This document shows positions 39,501 to 51,500 of a DNA stretch of 64,000 bases, piece by piece. The stretch comes from Lotus japonicus (lineage: Eukaryota; Streptophyta; Magnoliopsida; Fabales; Fabaceae): assembly GCF_012489685.1 (NCBI RefSeq), contig NC_080044.1, forward strand, positions 75,192,732 to 75,256,731, written 5' to 3'. A program made the translations under genes and the position numbers. The notes beneath the pieces were generated by a model that had not been told where the DNA came from, ran no database searches, and saw only the letters and a list, made by a program, of their open reading frames with translations. The stretch's first letter is position 1. Each line of letters opens with the position of its first letter.

Positions 39501-42500
39501 GCTGCTATGGTGAAGCACGTTAGTCTAGTCTGTTTTCTTCGCTATAGTGGCTGCTTTCTGATCTGCCACTGTACCATTTTAAAGGGGTAGTTGCTTCATG
39601 CTGTCTTCTGGCGTTGCCTGCTTAATATGTGCGATGCAGACTTGTTCAGTAATTGTGAAATTAGTTATGTGGTTAGGATAGGAATGCATCTACTTGTAGG
39701 TGCACTAGAAGTAAGGGACTAAACAAAATACATATACCTATATGATTTATGAGAGTATAAATACAAGTTTTGGATCAGTCAATATTAGATAAACTGTTCA
39801 CGAACTTTTCAGATCAACCAATATATGTGTTCAATGCTTCGTGTTTGTGTGCATATGTGTAAGTGCATGCACCTATGTGTATTGAACTGTTGATAAGAAA
39901 TAGAATGTCAAAGAAGTTATTGTTGACCGCTTACTTGGTATTTTGTTGCGTTGTGATAAATATTTTCCTCACTTCTAATTGATTTTTGAAGGTATACGCA
40001 GTGGGGTGAAAGATTGCCTCATAGACCTGTTGAAGACCTTGCATTTGCTGTTGCACGTTTTTTCCAACGTGGAGGATGCTTACAAAATTATTATATGGTA
40101 TGATAGCTGATTAAATTTATTATTTGGACTGAAAATTCCTTTCTGGCTTCTTTATTGTGCTAAGCTAAAATATATTAGATTTTGTGGATGTTCAAAGTAT
40201 CTGCGACCTGCATCTTGATAAGCCTTTTTTATGTTACAGTATTTTGGCGGAACAAATTTTGGACGCACTGCTGGGGGACCTTTGCAAATTACAAGTTATG
40301 ATTACGATGCTCCAATTGATGAGTACGGTATGTAGAAGAATAACAATTATGTTGTTCAGATGGTAGCTATTTTTGGGATTCATATAACTATTGACATGGT
40401 TGAGGACGTTCAATTGATGAACCTTGTTTTTTAGGTCTGCTGAGTGAGCCGAAGTGGGGCCACTTGAAAGATTTACATGCTGTTATAAAACTTTGTGAGC
40501 CTGCTCTAGTGGCTGCTGATTCACCAACATATATAAAATTGGGTCCAAATCAGGAGGTTTGACCCAATCCTGAAAGTTATTTATAATCATTTAAATATCG
40601 CTAGTTATTGTATGAGAGATTTACAGGATGATAATTTTTTTCTCCCGAATTACTTCTGTAAATCAATTCCAGGCACACGTGTACCAAGCAGATGTTCACG
40701 CTAAAGGATTGAACTTATCTCTGTCTGAATCCTCTGGCATATGCTCAGCATTTCTTGCCAACATTGATGAGCGGAAAGCGGCAACTGTGACCTTCCGTGG
40801 TCAAAGATACACTATACCACCTTGGTCTGTGAGTGTGTTGCCAGATTGCAGAAATACAGCTTTCAATACTGCTAAGGTTGGTTTATGCAAGGGATATTTC
40901 TGGGGCTTCAAAAATTTGCATGACATCAATTTATTTCTGACCTATCTATATACTAGTTTATCTATTCGTAATCTATATAATATATACTGGCTCCGAAGCA
41001 TATCAAAATCAATCTTACATACATGACTGTGAGTACCTTTTTGTACAAAAGAAACCTAAAAAATATAACAGTCAAGTTCCAGCCATACAGTCCAAAGAGT
41101 ATAGCATTGCACATTGCCATAAAAGTTTAGCTTATTTAGTTCTAGGAAAACTATGGAAATAATAATAATAAAATGATTCAGCGATCTAGGACACCCTCAA
41201 CACACACCAAAATGCCAAATAAGGAATTCCTTAGAGAAGCTGCAGCAGAATAATATAAGTAGAGTTGATTAATTAATTCTGAGCTAATACCACATGTTAC
41301 AAACATAGCAAGGGAAAGAGCCTTATACAGACTACGAACCAACATGTCATGGCTGGACATCATGGTGAATAACAGAAAAGAGCCGGTTGACTTTGTTCAC
41401 CTACATACACCACTCAAAAACAGAAAGTCATTCGTGATTCCTGTATCTTCTCACTTATCAGCAATTTTAATAGGAACTGTAAAGAATGTTTGGATGTGTG
41501 TTAGAACCACACAACAGCACAAAACCTTAGGCTTAAGGCAATGGGTGTGTGTGTTCTTTATTATATATGCACTTGTGCACTTGCTAATCTTGGCAATGTG
41601 GGACTTCTTTGAGTCACCACTTTATTATCTCTATTACTCCCCCTCATTTGGGACTCCATTTTTTTTATTTTTTTTATTTTTTTGCCTGTGCCTTGCACTC
41701 CAGCGGGAACATCAGTGGTCGTCGGACTTGTGCTCCTTCGTCTGAGTTTGCCTTTTGACTTTCTTTGTCTGGGCTAGTACTCTAGCGGGAACATCGGAGT
41801 TCCTTGGACTTGTGCTCCTTCGTCTGAGTCTGAGGTCTTGGCTTGCGCAAATGGGACTGCCATTTTTGTGTTTTTTTTTTCGAATTTTTTTTCGTTTTTT
41901 TTTTTTTTTGGGAAGCGGAAGTCATGGCTTGGATCAGACCAGCTCTGATACCATGTTAAACTCTCTAAGATATGTAACTGAATTTCATTATTGAAAAGCT
42001 AAAGATTACAATGAGTGATCTCAGTATTTATAGAGAATACAAGGCTTGCTAAGCAAGCTACCAACTCTAACAGAATCAGTTATGTGACAGCTGTAATGAC
42101 AGCTCACATGACAGCTGTATTGACAGCTCATTCTAACAGAATGTAACTAACTCAAATATTAACTATACTACTAACAGTAACTAACTTCTTAATCAGAGTA
42201 ATGTGTACTCTACTCATAGAGATAATAAAGTGGTGACTCAAAGAAGTCCCACATTGCCAAGATTAGCAAGTGCACAAGTGCATATATAATAAAGAACACA
42301 CACACCCATTGCCTTAAGCCTAAGGTTTTGTGGTGTTGTGTGGTTCTAACATGGTATCAAGAGCGCTGAACGATCCTTGGGATCTTTCTCTCTGATTTTT
42401 CTCGCTTTTTCCTCTTCTTCTTCATCATCGCCATGGCTGATGACGCTTCTGCACCTGCAACTGCAGCTGCAACTCCAGTTCCGCTTGCGGTTGCTCAACC

Positions 42501-45500
42501 GCAACTGAGTTCTACTTCTCTAGTTCACAAGCTTATCCTGAAGCTTGATGATTCTAACTTCCTTTCATGGAAGCAGCACATTGAAGGCATCGTGCGTACG
42601 CACAGGTTGCAGAGCTTTCTTGCTCATCCAGAGATTCCACCTCGCTGGCTCAGTGAGGATGATCGCGTGAATGCAGTGGAAAATCCTGCATATCAGATCT
42701 GGGAACAACAAGATTCTGCACTGTTTACATGGCTTCTCTCGTCTCTTTCTCCATCAGTGCTTCCAACCGTGGTCAACTGCACTCAGTCTTGGCAGATTTG
42801 GGAAGCAGTGCTCGACTTCTTCCAAGCACAATCGCTTGCTCAATCCACGCAACTACGTTCCGAGTTGCGATCGATAACCAAGGGCTCGAAGACTTCATCG
42901 GAGTTTCTCAAGAGAATCAAGTCCATTGTGAACGCGCTTGTCTCCATCGGAGATCCAATTACCTATCGCGAGCACCTTGAGGCTATTTTCGACGGTCTTC
43001 CTGAGGATTACAGTCATCTCTTGACTGTAATCTACAATTGCGATGATCGCTGCTCGATCTCGCATGTTGAATCCATGGTTATCGCGCATGAAGCGCGCCT
43101 TGAGCGTTCTCGCACTCGTCAGATGAGTGCAAATCCTCCGTCAGCGCTTCTCGCTCAGGCTGCGCCACCGCCAACGCCTCCAGCGCCGCCATCGCCAGCG
43201 CCGACACCATCGTCGACTGTCTCTACACAGTCGACTGCATCCTCAGAAGCTAACTATGCTTCTAGTTCTGTCAACAACTCTTACGATGATCGATCTTATG
43301 ATAATCGTGGTGGATATGATGATTCTCGTTCTCGCGGTGGTTATGGTGGTAGATCTGGTGGTCGTAACTCTCGTGGTGGAAGAAACGGTAATCGTAGTGG
43401 TGTTCAATGCCAGATCTGTTACAAGTATGGACATGATGCTAGCATCTGCTATCATCGTGGTTCATCAGGATCCAGTGGCTCGTTTGGTATGCAATCTTCT
43501 GGTTATGGCATGCCTATGCCTATGCATCCAAAAATGCTCCCACACTTTGGATTCTCACCTTTCTATGGTGTTCCACAATTTGGAAATCCTACTCAGTTTG
43601 GTAATTCTCAGTTTGGACATCTTCCTGGCATGATGTTAGGCCAGTATCCTCAGAATTCAGGCATGAACATGAGCAACTTTGCTCAGTCCTTTGGTCATTC
43701 CCCTTATGGTGGTGCACAGTGGCATCCTACACCTGCACAATTTCCTGGTGGTAATCCTAGGCCTGCAAATCCTCCAGCCAGAGCTCCACAGGCTATGCTT
43801 ACTGGTCCTACTACTTCTCCTGCTGCAGCAAATCTCAGCTCCTGGTTTCCTGACTCTGGAGCAACACATCATGTTACCAATGATGCATCTGTGATTTCTG
43901 ATAGTGTCTCTCTCACTGGTACTGATCACATTCTAATGGGGAATGGACAAGGTTTGCCAATCCACTCTATTGGTTCAGCTTCTTTTCCTTCTCCTTATCA
44001 CAAAAATACTACACTCACTCTTAGTGATCTTCTTTTAGTTCCTAATATCACAAAGAATCTAGTCAGTGTTAGTAAATTTGCAAAGGATAATAATGTCTAT
44101 TTTGAGTTTCACTCATCCTATTGTGTTGTGAAATCTCAGGAAACTTCTAGAGTTCTCCTCAAGGGTACTGTTGGTCCAGATGGTCTATACATCTTTGAGG
44201 GGATGCATACTCCAACTTTTCCTCCAGCCAGTTCTGTTAAAGCTTCCTCAGTTCCAATTCCAGTTGCTGTTTCCTCTGTTAATACTGCTTCTTTACCTAT
44301 TTCTAATGTACCTAGTCCTACCTCTGATGTAACTACTACTTCTTATGCCTTGTGGCACAATAGGCTAGGTCATCCTCATCATGAGGCTTTGCATTCTGCT
44401 TTAACTGTTTGTAAGATACCAGTACCTAATAAAGCAAAGTTTTCAGTATGTTCAGCTTGTTGTTTGGCAAAGTCTCACAAATTACCTTCTTCTTCCTCTC
44501 ATACTGTTTATACTGCACCTCTAGAACTTGTCTTTGCTGATCTATGGGGTCCTGCCTCTACTGTTTCTTCATGTGGATATTCTTATTTTTTGACTTGTGT
44601 GGATGCTTATTCTAGGTTCACTTGGATTTTTCCCCTAAGACAAAAATCTGAAACCTATTCTGTTTTTCTTCAGTTTCAAGCCATGGTTGAATTAAAGTTT
44701 AGCTTGAAACTGAAATCTGTCCAAACAGATAATGGTACTGAGTTCAAACCTCTTACCCCTCATTTTACCAAACTTGGCATTGTCCATAGGCTCACTTGCC
44801 CCTACACACACCATCAAAATGGTAGTGTTGAAAGGAAGCATAGACATATCATAGAAACTGGTTTATCTTTGCTGGCTTATGCTAACATGCCATCCCAATA
44901 CTGGGATCATGCTTTCTTGGCTGCTGTTTTTCTAATTAATAGGCTTCCTACTGTGGTTTTGGGCAATGAGAGTCCTTATTCTAAGTTGTTTAAGACTCTC
45001 CCTGATTATAAGATTCTCAAAGTGTTTGGCTGTGCCTGTTACCCTCATTTAAGACCTTACACTCACAACAAGCTCTCCTTGAGGTCTAAGGAATGTGTGT
45101 TTATTGGATATTCTTCCTCTCATCAAGGGTACAAATGCATGGACAGTGATGGCAGAATTTTTATCTCTCGAGATGTGATTTTTGATGAAGTAAAGTTTCC
45201 TTATCCTGCCATGTTTACCTCCACTGACTCTGACCTCCCAGATAGTGGCATTCTTTCAACAATACCTATTGTTCCAGTTCCAGTTGCTGCTCAGCCTACA
45301 ACCTCCAATTCAGACTCTGATTTGTCTTCAGGACCTGTCTCTCTGGCTCAGGTTTCTGCACAAGAGCAAGTCCAAGCTTCTCCTGCAGCCTCAGGCACAA
45401 CTTCAGCACCCTCTTCTCCTGTTGGGCCTTCACCTCCAGTGGGCAGTATTCATCCTATGCAGACAAGAGCAAAATCTGGCATAATCATGCCCAGATTGCA

Positions 45501-48500
45501 TCCAACCTTGCTCCTCACTCAGGCAGAACCTACTACAGCCAAGCAAGCACTCAAAGACCCTAAGTGGTTGGCAGCCATGAAGGCTGAGTATAATGCATTA
45601 CTAGCTAATGATACCTGGACATTGGTTCCTCTACCCAAAGATCGGACACCAATAGGATGCAAATGGGTGTTTAGAGTGAAGGAGAATGCAGATGGTTCTA
45701 TCAATAGATATAAAGCAAGGCTTGTAGCCAAAGGTTATCATCAAGTGAAGGGTTTTGATTATTCTGAGACATTTTCCCCTGTGGTCAAACCTGTTACTAT
45801 TAGGCTCATTCTTTCTCTTGCAATCACTAAACAGTGGCATATTCATCAGCTTGATGTCAATAATGCCTTTCTCAATGGTGCACTTCAGGAGGAGGTGTAC
45901 ATGACACAACCTTCTGGATTTCAGAATGAGGATAAGACTCTTGTTTGCAAGTTGAACAAAGCTCTCTATGGCCTCAAACAGGCCCCTAGAGCTTGGTTTG
46001 AAAGGTTAAAGTCAGCTCTTGTGAAGTATGGCTTCAAACCTAGTAGATGTGACCCATCTTTGTTCACTTTCCACAATGCAACTTGCTGCATTTACATCCT
46101 AGTCTATGTAGATGATATCATCATTACAGGCAACTCTTTGCCTCTTGTGCAGAAAGTGGTTGAGAATCTCAATTCTGAGTTCTCTTTGAAGCAGCTAGGA
46201 CTGCTAGATTATTTCCTTGGTGTTCAGGTGCATCATCTTCAGGACAGGTCATTATTGTTGACCCAGACAAAGTACATTACTGATCTCCTTGAAAGAGCAG
46301 ATATGGGAGAAGCAAAGGGCATCTCTACTCCTATGGTTGGTGGTGCCAAATTGAGCAAATATGGAGCAGATTACTTTGCTGATCCTACCCTTTACAGATC
46401 CATTGTAGGAGCACTTCAATATGCCACCTTAACCAGACCTGAGATAAGCTTTGCTGTGAACAAAGTTTGTCAATTTCTAAGTCAGCCATTGGAAGATCAT
46501 TGGAAGGCTGTTAAGAGAATATTAAGGTATCTTAAGGGTACTCTTCATCATGGGCTGCATCTTAAGCCTTGTTCTCTTCATTCTCCTGTTTCTCTAGTGG
46601 CCTTTTGTGATGCTGATTGGGCATCAGATCCTGATGACAGAAGGTCAACATCAGGATCATGTGTTTTCTTTGGCCCTAATCTTGTGTCTTGGAGCTCCAA
46701 GAAGCAGACCTTAGTGGCTCGTTCCAGTACTGAAGCAGAATACAGAAGCCTAGCCAATACCTCTGCTGAGCTGCTATGGGTTCAGTCACTTTTGCAGGAG
46801 TTGCAGATTCCTTTTTCTCCTCCTACAATCTTTTGTGACAACATGGGTGCAGTGGCTTTGACCCATAATCCAGTTCTACACACCCGCACTAAACACATGG
46901 AGCTTGACATCTTCTTTGTGAGGGAAAAAGTTCTCAACAAGTCTCTTTTTGTGCATCACATTCCTTCAGTTGATCAACTGGCAGATCTCTTTACAAAGGC
47001 TCTTTCACCTCTTCGTTTTGAAACTCTTCGTGACAAACTCAATGTGATTGAGAAATCCATTTCTCACCCACCTTGAGTTTGAGGGGGCCTATTAGAGTAG
47101 AGTACACATTACTCTGATTAAGAAGTTAGTTGCTGTTAGTAGTATAGTTAATATTTGAGTTAGTTACATTCTGTTAGAATGAGCTGTCAATACAGCTGTC
47201 ATGTGAGCTGTCATTACAGCTGTCACATAACTGATTCTGTTAGAGTTGGTAGCTTGCTTAGCAAGCCTTGTATTCTCTATAAATACTGAGATCACTCATT
47301 GTAATCTTTAGCTTTTCAATAATGAAATTCAGTTACATATCTTAGAGAGTTTAACAATGTGTCTTTTGGAAGGATATGGGCTTATGGATTCTTTTATAGA
47401 ACTTGAATGAATCAAAATTCTTGATTTTTCAGCTAGAAGCTGCTTTTGTCCTCTTTTGTTGGATTCAGTTGCCCTTGTGTGTGTGTTTTTTTTGTCATTC
47501 CTGAATTTTTTAGCTGATGGTTTTTTTGGGGGGGGATCACCTTGATGAATTATAGAATGATTTGACAGCACCCTTGATTTAATAATTTTTTGTTTCACCT
47601 TTTTGTTTGGTAGTTCGCACTTTGCCTGTTAAAGAGAAGTCCTTGTTGTCTATTCTTTTTGCAAGGTGTACTAGTAAAAATGCCCATTGTTAGAAACAAA
47701 TGTTCATACTATCTTGGGGTTGTCTGAAACTTTTATCTCTAAATTTGGACAGGTTGGAGCACAAACTTCAATCAAACTGGTACAGTTTGATTTGCCACTT
47801 GTCTCTAATTTTTTCACAACCCAGCCATTGATGCACGACAATGGCATTTCCCACACCTCAAAGTCTTGGATGATTACAAAAGAGCCAATCAATATATGGA
47901 GCCAGAGCGGCTTCACTGCAGAAGGTATATGGGAGCACTTAAATGTAACAAAGGATCAATCTGACTATCTTTGGTATTCAACCAGGTAATATGATATGCT
48001 TTACAGAAGATATGATATGGCTTGTGTACTTTTAGTTTCTGATATAAATGGTATATATTATGGATGCTTTACTTTTATCAAAAGAAAAAAAAATACACGC
48101 TTTACTTGTGTAACAACAGTACCAAAATAGAAATTGGAAAAATTGATCTTTATTGTACGAAACAAGGTTTTCAGGTGTGACTCGTTTGTGAGGGAAACCT
48201 ATGAGACCAAAAGTGAAATAGGAAAGATTGATCTTTTTGAATGAAACAAGGTTTTCAGGTGTGAGTGCATCCTGAGACATACAAAATGACACGTCCAGAG
48301 ATATTCTAAGAGACCCTGGACTCTCCTAACTGCCTTACAATTCTATACCTAAGCCTCAAGTGTGTTACATTTCAATATACGAATAGCAGTCCCTATAACC
48401 ATGTGTTAGAAATTTAATATAAATCATTCATGTCTCTTCACACAACAACTTAAACTTTTGGTACAGTGGTCATACCTGAGCCTCTATAACCAAGTGGTTT

Positions 48501-51500
48501 GGAGTTCAATCCTTATTCTAATAAAGAGTTAACTTTCAGTACAAGGTACCAAATTGAAATAAAGTGAAGAATTGAATATTATTTTTTATGATTCAAAACT
48601 GTGCAAAGTCTATACAATATAAAATCTGACCTAATTAAAGAATCTTCTAATTACAGGGAAAAACCGTAGAAATCAGAAACAGATCAAACCTATCCTACAA
48701 TAAGGAAATAAATTTGTATAGGAATGAAATTACACTTACCATGGAAGTTATATTACAAAACACATGCTCTGAGTTCCACAAAGATGTAATGAAAAAATAT
48801 ATACACCTCGAAAGTTTAGTCAATTATTAGTTCAGCGGTTTTCTAATTACATTTCCATTAATTTGTGTATAAAATGCAGAATATATGTTTCAGATGGTGA
48901 CATCTTATACTGGAAGGAAAATGGTGTTAATCCAAATCTTATTATAGATGGTGTCCGTGATGTATTGCGCATTTTTGTCAATGGCCAACTTGTAGGTAAT
49001 TAATCCTGTAGAACTGAATGTATGCTTTATTTTAAGATGAACATGTTTCTTTCTTTTTAATTTCTTAAATTAATGGAAATTTATTCTGACCAATGCACTT
49101 TATTATGTAATTTCCCTAGCTATGTTTCATTTTCTGCGGATGCTTAAGAAAATAGCTGTTCTGATCTGTCTAATCATTCTGTATGCCTTTCTTTCTTTTC
49201 CTTCTGAAATGTGCTTCTCTTATGCCTCCTCTTATCAACAGGATTTGAGATACTATTGCTTAGATTTTGTATGCCCCTCTTTTCCTTCTTATCTCTCAGC
49301 TTGTATTTTAGCTAAGTTTTCGTTCATTTTATATGCTACTCTTACTCACAGAAAACCACATCAGTGAAGCTTAATTAGTATAATCGAATTTCTTGGCTAA
49401 GATTTATACTATGAAATATACCTCTAAATGATTTTTTTTCAATATTTATTCATTTTGAAAATTCTAGTTTAGATGTTACACAATGAGCTGAATATGAAGG
49501 TTTATCTTGTGGAACACAACGGGTCCTTATTTTTATTCCAAGTGGAAGCATGACCTATATCATATTATCATAATTGTTATGCTTTAGAGGTTTTATCTTT
49601 ATTTTTGCCTATATATTCATGTATTTCCCTGTCATTCCAAGTGTAGGTAATGTTGTTGGTCATTGGGTCAAGGTGGTTCAGACTCTTCAATTCCTGCCAG
49701 GATACAATGATTTAATACTGTTATCTGAAGCAGTGGGTCTGCAGGTGAAATTCCTACACCCTTTAAATCCATATCCTTATGTATAATTCCAAAACCTTAA
49801 ATTATTGTATTGTGTCTGTATGCGTAGGTATTAACTGACCATAGCGTAGGATTTCATAATTCATGGACTTGAATCATTATATAACTTTACATGGAATTAG
49901 ATTTTTTTTTTCTAATCCAACCATTGAATTTTTCATGTTTACTTAGATTCACGGGGTGCAAACTAATTTTTTATTAAAAAAAATTGAACATGTTATGCAC
50001 ATTGGGTGCTTTTAATCCAACAATGGAAATTTTTTTCCTGAAAATTCTTCCTGTAAAAAGCTGTTTAATGGTGTGAAAATGATGTTATACACCCATGTAA
50101 CTTTGTGTTAGAGATATGCACATGTAGCTCCGTTGTCTAATAAAGGATATCCAATACTGAATGGGTAATAAAGGATTCTCCAATGTGTAACCATGAATAT
50201 GGATGGCATATTTCCATCTGTAAGCACTGTGACTTGCTTCTCGATTTTCTTCAGCTTACACTCCTACAACTGAGTAAAAATGTTCACTGACTAAATAATA
50301 TTTTGTCGCACTATGTGAAACAATGTCACAGAATTATGGTGCCTCCCTTGAGAAAGATGGAGCAGGAATTAGAGGTGTAATCAAGCTCACTGGATTTAGA
50401 AATGGAGATATAGATCTTTCAAAATCGTTGTGGACCTACCAGGTACGTATACGAGTATATATATGTATATTCTGTGATGCTGATTCCGATTTCTGATCTT
50501 TCAATGCATTAGCATTTTAAAATGATAAAGGTGCTTTAAAGAAATTTAAGTTTTTTGGATAAAAAAAGAAATTTTGTTGAAGAAACAAGAATTGCAAAAG
50601 GAGGGAGAATGCAGTAATTATTGGTTATAAGGGTTTAGCTATTTGGGAATTTATGGTTTAGATGTTTGGCTTTTAACATATCTTTATATAAGTTGGGTTA
50701 AGATTCTATTTTCTAGTATAGAATAGGCCTTTGAATCTTAAGCTTTTGTTGTGTGGCCTTGTAGTATTTGGTTGTTTTGAAGTTTCCTATTTGAGGTCTT
50801 TTATATCTTTAAGGATTGAGTCCAATGTTTATCGTTTTGGTCTTTTCATGGTTTCAACTTTCAAGTCTTTGTTCAAAATGAGTTAATCATTCTATTTCTG
50901 TCATCACTCAAAAAGAAACTTAATATGCTGCTTTAGTTGTGTGTTTTCATTGTAAGTTAATTTACTTGTACTATAATTTTTCATCTTCATTCTATCAAAT
51001 TCTATACTTGACTTGTAGTATTTTACTTCTTATACCTTTCCTGAGTCTGGAGAGTTTGAAACTGCTGACCCCAGTGTATTCAATTTTATCATAGGTTGGG
51101 CTTCAGGGCGAGTTCTCAAAATTTTACAGTGAAGAGAATGAAAATGCAGAATGGGTAGAATTGACTCCTGATGCCATTCCATCCACATTTGCATGGTACA
51201 AGGTATATTGAGTCCTCTTTTTTAAAAGAATCACTCATTCTAGCCTATATATTGTATTGTCATATACACAGCTTTGAATCAAATAATTTCTCAAATATGA
51301 CAGACATTCCCTTCTCATTCAAGTGGAATCTCTGATATTGAAGAATATGAATTTTTTATTTATTTATTGTAATAGCCATGGACATACAGTTACAGAGTGA
51401 GAATGAGTCGAGGATCATGATGTCTACTGTGTTAATAGTCCAATGGTCATTTTTACCTAAAGCTATTTTTCTCATATCATATTAACCATCTATTTATTCG

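Larger units (their letters stand above)
41499..47356. mobile_element. Composite head-to-head retrotransposon (reverse TRIM + forward Ty1-copia) with TSD ATGTG
   Basis: Flanked by ATGTG at 41494-41498 and 47357-47361. Order: LTR-A reverse (41499-41636), TRIM internal region reverse (41637-41941), PBS reverse (41942-41953), LTR-B reverse (41954-42215), LTR-A forward (42216-42351), PBS (42352-42364), gag-pol (42433-47076), polypurine tract, LTR-B forward (47090-47356). Each half therefore has the other's 5' LTR. The two 5' LTRs meet tip to tip at 42215/42216, with 5 and 2 bases lost. The two LTR-A copies differ at one position and the two LTR-B copies at one position (by eye), so it is young. 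Lies in intron 11 of the beta-galactosidase. Confidence 0.85.

Noticed and set aside
41344..41994. Open frames over the reversed TRIM
   Set aside because: They translate LTR and TRIM internal sequence, which is non-coding in the complete copy at 53197-53817.
43127..43633. 168-codon frame inside gag
   Set aside because: Shifted-frame shadow of the gag-pol coding region.
40877..47752. Beta-galactosidase disrupted by the retrotransposon
   Set aside because: The insertion is wholly inside an intron; donor at 40877 and acceptor before 47753 are intact and the frame continues.
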